From Candidatus Parcubacteria bacterium (GTDB taxonomy: Bacteria; Patescibacteriota; Patescibacteriia; CAIXNZ01), in contig JAPLYF010000032.1 of NCBI GenBank assembly GCA_026395675.1, positions 1-25,690 on the forward strand: a stretch of DNA of 25,690 nt, read 5' to 3'. Position numbers and translations under genes: made by a program. The notes under the pieces were generated by a model. The model made no database searches and was not told the DNA's origin. It was given only the letters and a program-made list of their open reading frames with translations. Of the stretch, positions 6,480 to 14,151 are shown piece by piece. Positions within the stretch are counted from its first letter, which is position 1. Every line of letters begins with the position of its first letter.

Positions 6480-7349
6480 TTATTTTCCCTTAATTATTTC
6501 CTCCCAGATTTCTTCTGGTTTTTGCATACTTTTTTCATCAATGTTAATGACCAGATTACTGGCATCGGGCATATATTTTTTAATGACCCTATTGATTTCC
6601 TCAACTAAACTCTCGGTCTCTGCATTTCTCAAGATTTTAGCCATCTTGGCATCATCAGCTGCTTCTCTTCCCAGATATTCCAGCTCATGAGTGCCAATCT
6701 CCAGCCGCAGGCTAATTTCCTTAAGTTTTTGGATGTAGGCCTGCTTTCTTTGGATTAAAGCCAGATCATATTTAATCCGGTGGTCAGCGCTGGCTTGTTC
6801 ATAAGTGGTGATCCCTTTTTCGTTTTGTTCATTGCGTATTTCATCCTTAATCTCGCCTATCCCATCTTGGTAGTCTTGAATAAGCATTGAAACTTCCTGC
6901 TTTTTTTTATCCAACCGCTCGCGCAAGCTGGATAGCTCGATGATCTTGGCTTGAATTTTGGTTTCCAGGGGGAAAAATTTATTTTGTAAAGGCGGTATAA
7001 CAGTGTAGAGCCCCCACAGAAAAATTAAGATAACCACTATCAAGGCAATGATCAGAAGTTTTGACTTTTTCTTTTGGCGTAAGTGCCTAATCAGAATATT
7101 TCCTACGACCAGTGATATAGGAATTAAAATTAACCAGATATACCAAGCTGGTGAGAACCATAGGTCTAATGATTCAGAGCCCTCAATTAACACTTCATTG
7201 AAACAATATAAAAATATGGCTAAAACGGCCAGCATGCCTATGATATTCATTTTTGTTTCTTTTCCTGGCTTGAAGCGACTAACCAAAATAATTTCCACGA
7301 TTATAGCTGTTAGACTGAAAATAATCCAGATAATCCCATTATAATTCAT
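6480..7349 (-). CDS. TM/coiled-coil protein with conserved IWEEIIKGK tail (paralogue 2)
   Basis: This 289-aa protein has four membrane segments (about 4-25, 34-55, 68-88 and 98-119), a charged coiled coil (about 130-225), and the same C-terminal module as the 225-aa paralogue. The module runs from INRVIKKYMPDAS through INIDEKSMQKPEEIWEEIIK. Conserved positions between the two also include the FFP start of the soluble part and DLALIQRKQAYIQKL. The start has GAGAGGTG upstream. It is the third gene of the J-domain/vWA operon, 37 bp after the vWA stop, and is followed by a terminator. The family is unknown to me. The shared operon suggests it works with the vWA and J-domain proteins at the membrane. 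Confidence 0.78.
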   Translation of the reverse strand: MNYNGIIWIIFSLTAIIVEIILVSRFKPGKETKMNIIGMLAVLAIFLYCFNEVLIEGSESLDLWFSPAWYIWLILIPISLVVGNILIRHLRQKKKSKLLIIALIVVILIFLWGLYTVIPPLQNKFFPLETKIQAKIIELSSLRERLDKKKQEVSMLIQDYQDGIGEIKDEIRNEQNEKGITTYEQASADHRIKYDLALIQRKQAYIQKLKEISLRLEIGTHELEYLGREAADDAKMAKILRNAETESLVEEINRVIKKYMPDASNLVINIDEKSMQKPEEIWEEIIKGK

Positions 7350-7386
7350 GTTTACACCTCTCTTTCTTTTAGTTTAAAAGTTGGCC

Positions 7387-8241
7387 TTAACCTTTCAGCA
7401 TTAGCAGCGCTTTCTTTTGCGGCTCTTTTAATTGGCCGGTTTGTTCAAGCTGTTTTAGGAATTTGTCCAAATTACCGGTTTCTTTCAAACAGATAGCGAT
7501 TAAAAGCTCAATCAGGATGTCTAAATCAGCTATCTCCAAAAATTTGCCGTAATTGGCCTTGGCCAAAGATTGGTAAAAATCCCTGACTTTCTGGCTTTTA
7601 GAATTTTGGCTTTCGCAATAGACAGTGTAAATTTTAACTGCTTTGGCTTTCAGTTTACCAACTTCCTGGCGATAATCAATGCCCTTATAACAATGAGCGA
7701 CTGAATCAAGTACGCCATGAGGCGGCATATCGCCAATAATGACTATGGCTTTAGGGCAAGACACATCCCAAGCCAGCTTAGTTGCTTCCATCAAACAATC
7801 TTCCAAGCAAGTTAAAGCATCTGGCCCGCCCCCACCTTTGGTAATGGTACAAAGGTAAGAAAAGAGGGCTTCCAGATTGCGACTCAAAGGAAAGGTGTAA
7901 TAGATTTGCTTGTATTTGTCTTCATCGCCGTGATTGCGATAAGCAAAAATGGCAAATTCAGCATCAGGACTTTCCTTTTTTACAGCTGATATTATGTCTT
8001 GAATTTTTTTCCTGACCAGTTCAAAATATGGAAACATGCTGCCAGTAATGTCAAACATCATTACCACTTGTAAAGACGGCTTTGTGGCGTATCTTTCCGC
8101 AGCTGGCTGAACCACTTTGGCCAACTTGCTGCCAGGCGGCATTATTGAGGCAAGCTGCGCTTTCATTTTTTTCAAATCAGGCGCGCCAGTAGGTTTGTTT
8201 AAACCACTTCCCTTTTCTTTTTTCCTGATATCCCTAGTCAC
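7387..8241 (-). CDS. von Willebrand factor A domain protein (alpha-kinase/TerY-like vWA)
   Basis: This cytoplasmic-looking vWA protein has 284 aa from the GTG at 8239-8241. That start is preferred because AAAGGAGG lies five bases upstream; an in-frame TTG at 8262 would overlap the upstream gene and lacks a Shine-Dalgarno. The metal-site motif DITGSM (Asp at about residue 64) replaces the usual DxSxS. Then come FAYRNHGDED, GGGGPDAL and IGDMPPHG, the series seen in vWA domains next to alpha-kinases (DTTGSM, YRDHGD, GGGDGPEA, DAPPHG). There is no kinase or ATPase domain, and a helical C-terminal tail follows. The gene lies 17 bp after the J-domain gene. It likely mediates metal-dependent protein binding in a complex with its operon partners; the partner identity is inferred. 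Confidence 0.88.
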   Translation of the reverse strand: MTRDIRKKEKGSGLNKPTGAPDLKKMKAQLASIMPPGSKLAKVVQPAAERYATKPSLQVVMMFDITGSMFPYFELVRKKIQDIISAVKKESPDAEFAIFAYRNHGDEDKYKQIYYTFPLSRNLEALFSYLCTITKGGGGPDALTCLEDCLMEATKLAWDVSCPKAIVIIGDMPPHGVLDSVAHCYKGIDYRQEVGKLKAKAVKIYTVYCESQNSKSQKVRDFYQSLAKANYGKFLEIADLDILIELLIAICLKETGNLDKFLKQLEQTGQLKEPQKKALLMLKG

Positions 8242-8258
8242 AGTTTCCTCCTTTATTA

Positions 8259-9050
8259 TCAAAGAGTCAGGTCATAATCCCGACGTTTTTGGGGATCAGC
8301 TAAGGTTTGGTAAGCTTCATTGATTTCTTTGAATCTTTTTTCCGCTTCAGCTCTTAGGTCATCAGCTAGATGGCTATACAAGTCAGGATGATATTTTTTA
8401 GCCAAATCTTTATAAGCTTTTTTAATCTCTTCAGTAGTGGCATTTTTTGCCAGACGCAAAATATCATAATAGTTTTTTGAAGCTTGCGTGCCAGAATTAT
8501 TTGGAGCATTGTCCTCATCATTAAAGGTCGGAGCTTCGGCAATAATTTGCGCTTGCTCTTTTATTTTGCTAATACGCTCAATTGTTTCAGTAATTGATTC
8601 CAGTTGATCTAAACTGTTAAAAAGCACTTGCAGCGCTTCATAACAATCCAGTACCAAAGCTTGCGCTTCTTTTGACTGATGCTTGAGAGCATTGGCTTTG
8701 GCCTTATCCAAAATTACAATTGCCTCTTCGATTTGGGCTTTAATTTTTTTACGCATGCCAACTGCTGGATCATGCTTTTCCAGTGCTTGTACGCCTAAAT
8801 CAAAAGCTGCTCCAAGCGCAACTGTTTCTTTAGTGATTTTACCTTGGCCATACTGACCAAAATCAGTATATCTTTTGCCTGTCCTCATAAAAGCAAGGAA
8901 AATCGAGTGTAAGATCTTTTTTAATCTGTAAACCTTATCTCCCTTGCCTTTAATTCCCTGGACAAGCAGTTTAATCAGTATAAACAGATTAATTAAGATT
9001 AACAGGATTAAAATAATGATCACACAATATAAAATAACTTCAAATATCAC
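8259..9050 (-). CDS. Membrane-anchored J-domain (DnaJ-like) protein
   Basis: The protein has 263 aa from the GTG at 9048-9050, chosen because AAAGGAGG lies seven bases upstream. An in-frame ATG at 9089 would add 13 charged residues and lacks a Shine-Dalgarno. One strong membrane segment is at the N-terminus (about 4-30). A helical middle follows (about 85-170). The C-terminus is a complete J domain (about 193-262) with NYYDIL, the invariant HPD at 221-223 and YQTLADPQKRRDYD. J domains recruit and stimulate DnaK/Hsp70. The Gly/Phe and zinc regions of true DnaJ are absent, so it is a specialised co-chaperone directed to the membrane. It is first in an operon with the vWA and 289-aa proteins, with a promoter at 9129-9157. 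Confidence 0.92.
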   Translation of the reverse strand: MIFEVILYCVIIILILLILINLFILIKLLVQGIKGKGDKVYRLKKILHSIFLAFMRTGKRYTDFGQYGQGKITKETVALGAAFDLGVQALEKHDPAVGMRKKIKAQIEEAIVILDKAKANALKHQSKEAQALVLDCYEALQVLFNSLDQLESITETIERISKIKEQAQIIAEAPTFNDEDNAPNNSGTQASKNYYDILRLAKNATTEEIKKAYKDLAKKYHPDLYSHLADDLRAEAEKRFKEINEAYQTLADPQKRRDYDLTL

Positions 9051-9128
9051 TTCGCACCTCCTTTCCTCGTAATTGCGTAATTTTTTCATTCAATTGTCAA
9101 GCTGCAATCCTACTACAAACCATATTAC

Positions 9129-9157
9129 AACTTAGCAAATCTTATAATTTATGTCAA
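9129..9157 (-). promoter_or_regulatory. Promoter of the J-domain/vWA operon
   Basis: The -35 box TTGACA (9152-9157), a 17-bp spacer and the -10-like TAAGTT (9129-9134) lie on the minus strand. They sit just past the tatD terminator and about 80 bp before the start codon. A second TTGACA nearer the gene has no good -10. Confidence 0.5.
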
Positions 9158-9170
9158 TAAATTAGTTTAT

Positions 9171-9204
9171 ACAAAAAAGCGCCCTTAATTTTTATAAGAG
9201 CGCT
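9171..9204 (-). terminator. Intrinsic terminator after tatD
   Basis: AGCGCTCTTA pairs with TAAGGGCGCT with one mismatch around an AT-rich loop. TTTTTTGT follows on the minus strand. It lies 20 bp after the tatD stop. Confidence 0.85.
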
Positions 9205-9224
9205 CCAATTTGAATTATTTCTGA

Positions 9225-10100
9225 TTAAAGTTTAAACAGATTACTTGTGTTTTCAAAAGTCGCCTTTTCCACTTCCTCAAAAGTTACCTGCTTCAAATCA
9301 GCAATTTTTTGCGCAACATATCGCACAAAAGTAGGTTCATTTCTCTTGCCGCGATAAGGATCTGGCGCTAAAAACGGCGCGTCAGTTTCTACTAAAATTT
9401 TATCTAAGGGAATTTCTTTTGCGATCTGCTGTAAATCTTTAGCATTCTTAAAAGTCACAATACCAGTAAAGCCAATGTAAAATCCCAAGTCAATAAATTT
9501 CAAAGCATGACCCAAATTTCCGCCAAAGCAATGGATAACTCCCCTATTCCCTTCAGACCGCCAATCGCCTGTTTCCAGCTCTAAAATTTCCAGCATTGTA
9601 TCATAGACAGCCAAAGGATCTTTTTCCTCGCCCCGGCAATGCAAAATCAAAGGCAAATCAGTTTCTTTGGCTAATTTAATAAATTCTTTAAAAACATTAA
9701 TTTGCATTTCCTTAACTTTGGCAATCGAATGTTTATCATCGGCTAAACGAAAAAAATCCAAACCAGTTTCGCCCAAGCCCACAACTTTATCGCTTGATTT
9801 GGCTAATTCATAATATTTATTATAATTAAAAGCTTCTTTGGGCGTAAAAAAACTGGTTTCCTGGCCTTCAAATTCAGTTTTTTCTTCTATATCTTTTATT
9901 AAATGAATCGGATGCAAACCAATTGCAGCCCAAACTCCCAATCCAAATTTATTCGCTATTTCAACAGCTTTCTGGCTTGATTCATAATTTGACCCAACAT
10001 TGATAATCCAGGTTTTATTATCTAAAGAACGCTGAATTACATCGTCTAATTCAGCGTCATATTCCTTAAAATTTATATGCGCATGAGAATCTATTAGCAT
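9225..10100 (-). CDS. tatD: TatD family metal-dependent DNase
   Basis: TatD proteins are amidohydrolase-fold nucleases acting on DNA (3'-5' exonuclease), with roles in repair and DNA fragmentation. The 291-aa protein shows all metal-site landmarks: H6 and H8 in IDSHAHINF, the Glu of VVGLGETGLDF, the His of LILHCRGEE, the His of VIHCFGGN, and the Asp of LVETDAPFLAPDP. The family C-terminal signature PYRGKRNEPTFV is present. It is about 30 residues longer than usual because of an insertion around 70-95 before the GLGE motif. The ATG has no Shine-Dalgarno. It is the last gene before a strong terminator, 92 bp after the cvpA-like gene. Confidence 0.96.
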   Translation of the reverse strand: MLIDSHAHINFKEYDAELDDVIQRSLDNKTWIINVGSNYESSQKAVEIANKFGLGVWAAIGLHPIHLIKDIEEKTEFEGQETSFFTPKEAFNYNKYYELAKSSDKVVGLGETGLDFFRLADDKHSIAKVKEMQINVFKEFIKLAKETDLPLILHCRGEEKDPLAVYDTMLEILELETGDWRSEGNRGVIHCFGGNLGHALKFIDLGFYIGFTGIVTFKNAKDLQQIAKEIPLDKILVETDAPFLAPDPYRGKRNEPTFVRYVAQKIADLKQVTFEEVEKATFENTSNLFKL

Positions 10101-10192
10101 AATTTAAAGTTCAAAATGCAAAATGTAAAATTACAGATTAAAATTTAAAATTTTGGATTGCAATTTTGAATTTTTAATTTTAAATTTTTAAT
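10101..10192. repeat. AT-rich quasi-repeat linker (AAAATTTAAAATT type)
   Basis: The gap between the cvpA-like gene and tatD is built from near-copies of AAATTTAAAATT and TTGAATTTTTAATTTT, partly as inverted copies. No ORF, promoter or terminator is convincing here. Confidence 0.55.
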
Positions 10193-10702
10193 TTATATTA
10201 CCGCGTGAATCTGTCTTAATAATTCTGGCAGCATTAATTGTAAAATACCCGAGACGCCAATAAACCATTGTGAAAATTTTGAGGCCTGCAAAACACCGGT
10301 GAACCAATCAGAAAGTGGGAAGCGCGCAATCACAAATAATGACAAGCCCAGAAATAAAACACCTTCAAAAAAGCCCAAAATTCCGCCGAGCAGACGATTG
10401 ATAGTTTTTAAAAAAGGAATAATCGTCAAAAAATTAAAAATTTTATCCAGTACATAAAAAGCAAAGCCAATCAGGCGGTTGGCAATAATAAAAATAAAAA
10501 TAAACGCAAAAATTCTCATCAGATTAGGATGGCCAAAGATGGATTCCAGCCATTTGCCCAAGGGCTCATACCAAAGCCCGGCAAAAAAAGCGCCGGCAAA
10601 TGTGCCCACAAATGATCCCAACGTATGGATCAGGCCAAACCATAAACCAAACATGACAAAGCCGCCTAAAATTATTAATAAAATTAAATCAAAAAAAGTC
10701 AT
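10193..10702 (-). CDS. CvpA family membrane protein
   Basis: The 169-aa protein fits the CvpA (colicin V production) fold: four to five membrane segments (about 4-20, 24-44, 63-85, 100-125 and 145-160). It has Gly-rich helices, FDLILLIILGGFVMFGLWFG at the start, and LGGILGFFEGVLFLGL in the third quarter, a typical family signature. CvpA proteins are inner-membrane proteins linked to envelope homeostasis, and in Escherichia coli to colicin V export and the purF operon; the exact activity is unsettled. There is no Shine-Dalgarno. The gene lies between a tiny TM ORF and tatD, and is probably co-transcribed with metG. Confidence 0.85.
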   Translation of the reverse strand: MTFFDLILLIILGGFVMFGLWFGLIHTLGSFVGTFAGAFFAGLWYEPLGKWLESIFGHPNLMRIFAFIFIFIIANRLIGFAFYVLDKIFNFLTIIPFLKTINRLLGGILGFFEGVLFLGLSLFVIARFPLSDWFTGVLQASKFSQWFIGVSGILQLMLPELLRQIHAVI

Positions 10703-10754
10703 AATTTATTGCTTTAAAAAATTAATTTTATATTAAATAATTATAAACTCTCAA

Positions 10755-10853
10755 TTACAACCACTCTTTAATAAACCAATACATCAAAGCTACAATCAAT
10801 ACTGCCAGAAAATATATCCACCAAGGTATACTAATTCCTATTAGACCAGTCAT
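10755..10853 (-). CDS. Putative 32-aa single-pass membrane peptide
   Basis: Between metG and the cvpA-like gene an ATG opens a 32-codon frame ending in TAA. It reads MTGLIGISIPWWIYFLAVLI, then VALMYWFIKEWL. A single hydrophobic helix of about 20 residues is flanked by Trp residues, with a short basic end, as in many small membrane proteins. There is no Shine-Dalgarno, in line with neighbouring genes. Without it, this 172-bp gap would be the longest gap in the metG-tatD stretch. It could be a chance hydrophobic frame in AT-rich DNA. Confidence 0.5.
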   Translation of the reverse strand: MTGLIGISIPWWIYFLAVLIVALMYWFIKEWL

Positions 10854-10874
10854 TATTTTATTTTAATTTATTAA

Positions 10875-12431
10875 TTAATCTAAGCGAGGAAATAAAACTT
10901 TACCCTTTTTAATTGGCTGACCCAAAGGCAAAATTGCCCATTCTCTTAATTCTCCAATGGACTTTTTTTCCTCCTGGGCTGGATCAAAGCCAAGCTGGCT
11001 TAAAATTTCATTGCCGGTTTGGGGCATAAATGGCCAAATCATAATCGCTGTCTGGCGCAGAGTTTCCAAAAGATTATACATTACATCTGCTAAAACATGA
11101 GTATTTTGCTTTGCTAATTCCCAGGGTTTTTCCTTATCAACATAAGCATTGCAGCGCCTGATATTTTCCCAGGCCACGTTTAAGGCCTCATCAAATTTTA
11201 AATTTCTCATAAAAAAATCATATCTATCCCAATCTGTTTTTAGATCAAAAGCAAAAAATTTATCATAATCAACATGATATTTGGGTACTATTCCATTATG
11301 GTATTTTTCTGTCATGGCTAAAACGCGGGAAAGCAAATTGCCCAATTCATTGGCCAAAGCTGAATTGTACTGATTATCTAATCTGGCTTTATTAAAATCA
11401 CCGTCCGTGCCAAAACCAAATTGCGACAAAAGCAAATATCTTACCGCATCAGTGCCATACTTAGAAACCAATTCATCAGGAGCAATAACATTACCCAGTG
11501 ATTTGCTCATTTTCTTGCCATCAATAGTAAAATAGCCATGCACAAAAATTTCCCGAGGCAAAGGCAGTTTTAAAGCCAAAAGCATGGCTGGCCAAATTAC
11601 GGCGTGGAATTTTAAAATTTCCTTGGCCATTAAATGCACATTAGCTGGCCAAAACTTCTTGTACAATTTGCCTTTAGTGCCGCCCAAAGCAGAAATATAA
11701 TTAATTAAAGCATCAACCCAGACATAAACTGTTTGTTTTTTGGCAAAAGGCAGTTCAATCCCCCATTTCACTTTTTGGCGGGAAATCGCCACATCTTTTA
11801 ACCCGGTTTTAAGCAAACCCAAAACTTCATTTTTGCGCGTCTCCGGCTGGATTAATAAATCATTATTGCTAATTAATTTAGTCAGGATTTCCACATAATC
11901 AGTTAATCTGAAAAACCAATTTTTTTCCTTGATCATTTCGCAAACCTTTTGATGATCAGTACACTTATGTTCAACCAGCTCATTTTCTGCTTTAAATGAC
12001 TCGCAACCAACACAATAAAAACCTTCATATTCTGCCTCGTAAAGGCAATCGCGACCATTAGGCGTTTTGGCTTTTTTCAGCTGTTTCATAAAATCAATGA
12101 CCACTTTTTCATGCCTCTTTTCAGTTGTCCTGATAAAATCATTATGGGAAATATCCAGTTCATCCCAGGCAACCTGAAATTGCGCCGCCACTTCGTCGCT
12201 AAACTTTTGCGGCGTAATCCCCTTTTTCTCCGCTGCCTGGGCTATTTTGGCACCATGTTCATCTGTGCCAGTTAAAAACCAAACATTATCCCCGCCTAAA
12301 ATCATGCGATAATAGCGCGCCAAAATATCTGCGGCAATCGTGGTATAGGCATGTCCAATATGCGGCACATCATTAACATAATAAATCGGCGTAGTCACAT
12401 AAAATTTTTCTTGCTTTTTAGCTTTAAGCAT
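10875..12431 (-). CDS. metG: Methionyl-tRNA synthetase
   Basis: MetG charges tRNA-Met with methionine. The 518-aa class I enzyme shows the HIGH motif at 24-27 (VPHIGHAYTT), WFLTGTDEHG, and a zinc knuckle with C140, C143, C157 and C164. It also shows the VYVWVDALINYISALG segment and KMSKS at 307-311 (DGKKMSKSLGN). The anticodon-binding helical domain follows to the end (PWELAKQN). There is no C-terminal EMAP/tRNA-binding domain, so it is a short form like many compact bacterial MetGs. The start has no Shine-Dalgarno. It is flanked by the PD-(D/E)XK-like gene upstream and a tiny TM ORF downstream. Confidence 0.98.
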   Translation of the reverse strand: MLKAKKQEKFYVTTPIYYVNDVPHIGHAYTTIAADILARYYRMILGGDNVWFLTGTDEHGAKIAQAAEKKGITPQKFSDEVAAQFQVAWDELDISHNDFIRTTEKRHEKVVIDFMKQLKKAKTPNGRDCLYEAEYEGFYCVGCESFKAENELVEHKCTDHQKVCEMIKEKNWFFRLTDYVEILTKLISNNDLLIQPETRKNEVLGLLKTGLKDVAISRQKVKWGIELPFAKKQTVYVWVDALINYISALGGTKGKLYKKFWPANVHLMAKEILKFHAVIWPAMLLALKLPLPREIFVHGYFTIDGKKMSKSLGNVIAPDELVSKYGTDAVRYLLLSQFGFGTDGDFNKARLDNQYNSALANELGNLLSRVLAMTEKYHNGIVPKYHVDYDKFFAFDLKTDWDRYDFFMRNLKFDEALNVAWENIRRCNAYVDKEKPWELAKQNTHVLADVMYNLLETLRQTAIMIWPFMPQTGNEILSQLGFDPAQEEKKSIGELREWAILPLGQPIKKGKVLFPRLD

Positions 12432-12468
12432 AAATTAAATAATTTTAAAAATATTTTAGATAATATCC

Positions 12469-12969
12469 TTATTTCATCAACTGCTCAATATTTTTATAAT
12501 AACCATTCAACTCCTCCTCCCATTTTTCCGGATATAGTCTTCTATAAAAATCCGTTGAAACGAGTGGTATTATTCTCAGGATAGATCCCTTTCTTTTTTG
12601 ACCTCTTCTGCCTGGCATATTTCTATATAATTCCTCCGATTTTTTTAAAACCTTATTTACTCTTTCGCTAGGAATAATCCAAAAATCAGGCTCTGATTTA
12701 AATTCATTCAACTTGATGAAGCAATAAAAAAAATCACTTGAAGCACCCACCTCATCTTTTTCTGAGAGAGGAAATCCTTTTACAGTTGACAAATAACCTG
12801 TTTTTACTGAAATTTTAATAGTTTTACCTCTAGGATTAACTGCTAAAATATCATATCTTTCAGCACGACCTAATGTGATAGTGGCAATAAAATTTTCTGC
12901 TGATAGCCGCGAGGCCAAATAATATTCACCCGCATTTCCAATATTTTGTTTTTGGATTTTTACTGGCAT
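12469..12969 (-). CDS. PD-(D/E)XK nuclease-like protein, unknown role
   Basis: The 166-aa protein has an arrangement typical of the restriction-endonuclease-like fold. A helix carries GNAGEYYLASRL (E15), a strand carries AERYDILAVN (D40), and the next strand is IKISVKTG (K56). The residue before VK is Ser instead of the Glu or Gln expected in a fully active site, so catalysis is uncertain. A basic loop (GRRGQKRKG, about 138-146) could bind nucleic acid. The gene sits 3 bp after the SGNH hydrolase gene and 37 bp before metG. Family membership is inferred from motif spacing only; a non-catalytic relative is possible. Confidence 0.6.
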   Translation of the reverse strand: MPVKIQKQNIGNAGEYYLASRLSAENFIATITLGRAERYDILAVNPRGKTIKISVKTGYLSTVKGFPLSEKDEVGASSDFFYCFIKLNEFKSEPDFWIIPSERVNKVLKKSEELYRNMPGRRGQKRKGSILRIIPLVSTDFYRRLYPEKWEEELNGYYKNIEQLMK

Positions 12970-12972
12970 AAA

Positions 12973-13587
12973 TTATATTATTTTATTTTTAATTAAATTT
13001 TCCTTCACGATTTGAAATATTTTCTCATGACCTTGGGCATTTGGATGCAAACCGTCTTCTAAATCATCTTTTTCTAGAATATTAAACATTTCTATAAATA
13101 AAATATGATTTTCGTCACATAACTTTCTTGCTATTTCATTGTTCTCTTTAATATCTTTATTATAATATTCAATATTTTCGTCCCAAGGATTAGCAACTTT
13201 TTCATCAATACTGCTAGGACCAACAACAATTACTTTATCAGTATAATTTTTGGCTAAACCTAACAATTCCTGCAAATTTTCTTTACATTTTTCCATTGGA
13301 ATCATCAGCTTATTCTCTTTTATTAGGGTAATTGAATCATTTATATCAAGAGAGAAAATAATCACGGGACTTTTTCCCCAATTTTCTTTAAGTCTTTGCT
13401 CTGTTTCAATTTTAAATCGCTTTAATATATCATTTGTTGTTTCACCTGAAATTCCTAAATTGTAAACGATGTCTGACATCTCATTTTTTTCTTCAATAAA
13501 ATTTCTTAGTCGCTGTACCCAGCCGCCTTTTTCAGTATCCCAAGCACCATAAGTTATGCTTGCGCCAAAAATTAAATATGTTGCCAT
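12973..13587 (-). CDS. SGNH/GDSL family hydrolase
   Basis: This 204-aa esterase-like protein has no signal peptide, so it is probably cytoplasmic. Block I reads FGASITYGA with the nucleophile Ser at residue 10 (Asp of the usual GDS replaced by Ala). Block II Gly is in YNLGISGETTND and the block III segment is IIFSLDINDS. Block V is DGLHPNAQGHEKI with D178 and H181 as the likely catalytic pair. SGNH hydrolases act on ester or acyl bonds in lipids, sugars and small molecules; the substrate cannot be told. It forms a tight series with cytidine deaminase upstream (12 bp) and the nuclease-like gene downstream (3 bp). Confidence 0.88.
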   Translation of the reverse strand: MATYLIFGASITYGAWDTEKGGWVQRLRNFIEEKNEMSDIVYNLGISGETTNDILKRFKIETEQRLKENWGKSPVIIFSLDINDSITLIKENKLMIPMEKCKENLQELLGLAKNYTDKVIVVGPSSIDEKVANPWDENIEYYNKDIKENNEIARKLCDENHILFIEMFNILEKDDLEDGLHPNAQGHEKIFQIVKENLIKNKII

Positions 13588-13599
13588 AAATTATAATTA

Positions 13600-14013
13600 T
13601 TATTTCTCTGGCCAGGGGTAAGGCATCATTTCGGAAATTTTTATTTGTTTGATCTGGTTATCTTCTTCAATAATGACAACAACCTCAATGCCTGACTTTA
13701 AGCTGCTTTCATAAATTAATTGCTTGCAAATATGGCAATTGGGGCCGGTAATAGCCACAATGTCTTTTTCCCCATGAATTGCCGCATGAGCTAGGGCAGT
13801 CGCTTCAGAATGCATGGTTAAAGTATAAGTATCTGAATTATAAGAAACACCGGGGTAAATATTGCCTGCTTTGGTCATGACAGCCACTGCAAAACCCTTA
13901 TTACTATCCGGAAAAGTATTTACCATCGCCTCTTTTGCAACTTGCAACATTTTCCTGCATTCTTCATCATTTAATTCATAATATTTTTTATTGCCTAATT
14001 TTTTTTCAATCAT
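13600..14013 (-). CDS. Cytidine deaminase-like protein
   Basis: The 137-aa zinc deaminase shows HSEATAL with H68 as zinc ligand and E70 as proton shuttle, and GPNCHICKQLI with C93 and C96 as the other ligands. Length and the tail (SEMMPYPW) suit the small tetrameric cytidine deaminases of pyrimidine salvage, which convert (deoxy)cytidine to (deoxy)uridine. The second motif deviates from the classical PCGxCRQ. A blasticidin-S-deaminase-like or other nucleoside deaminase is therefore possible. There is no Shine-Dalgarno. A composite palindromic element (14022-14131) separates it from rsmI. Confidence 0.85.
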   Translation of the reverse strand: MIEKKLGNKKYYELNDEECRKMLQVAKEAMVNTFPDSNKGFAVAVMTKAGNIYPGVSYNSDTYTLTMHSEATALAHAAIHGEKDIVAITGPNCHICKQLIYESSLKSGIEVVVIIEEDNQIKQIKISEMMPYPWPEK

Positions 14014-14021
14014 ATTTTTAT

Positions 14022-14131
14022 CTGGGCGAAAACGCCCCTTGGTATTATTATGTTATATAAAAGGCTAAAGCCTTAACTCCTGTTCAGGATTTACCCCTTT
14101 AGGGGTTTATTTTCCAGGGCGTTTTCGCCAG
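14022..14131. mobile_element. Composite palindromic element A (MITE-like)
   Basis: Terminal inverted repeats GGCGAAAACGCC (14025-14036) and GGCGTTTTCGCC (14118-14129) are perfect over 12 bp and extend with mismatches. Between them lie three small palindromes: AAGGCTAAAGCCTT (14061-14074), TCCTGTTCAGGA (14078-14089) and ACCCCTTTAGGGGT (14093-14106). The two outer ones share a CTAAAG/CTTTAG core. The same plan recurs at 21794-21885. There is no ORF inside. A short 12-bp palindrome (AGGCCTAGGCCT) follows at its rsmI side. Confidence 0.85.
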
Positions 14132-14151
14132 TCTAGGCCTAGGCCTGGCCC

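Noticed and set aside
8242..8262. Longer vWA protein from the TTG at 8260-8262
   Set aside because: The TTG lacks a Shine-Dalgarno and the extension would translate the AAAGGAGG that serves the GTG at 8241.
9051..9089. Longer J-domain protein from the ATG at 9087-9089
   Set aside because: No Shine-Dalgarno there, whereas the GTG at 9048-9050 has AAAGGAGG at ideal distance.
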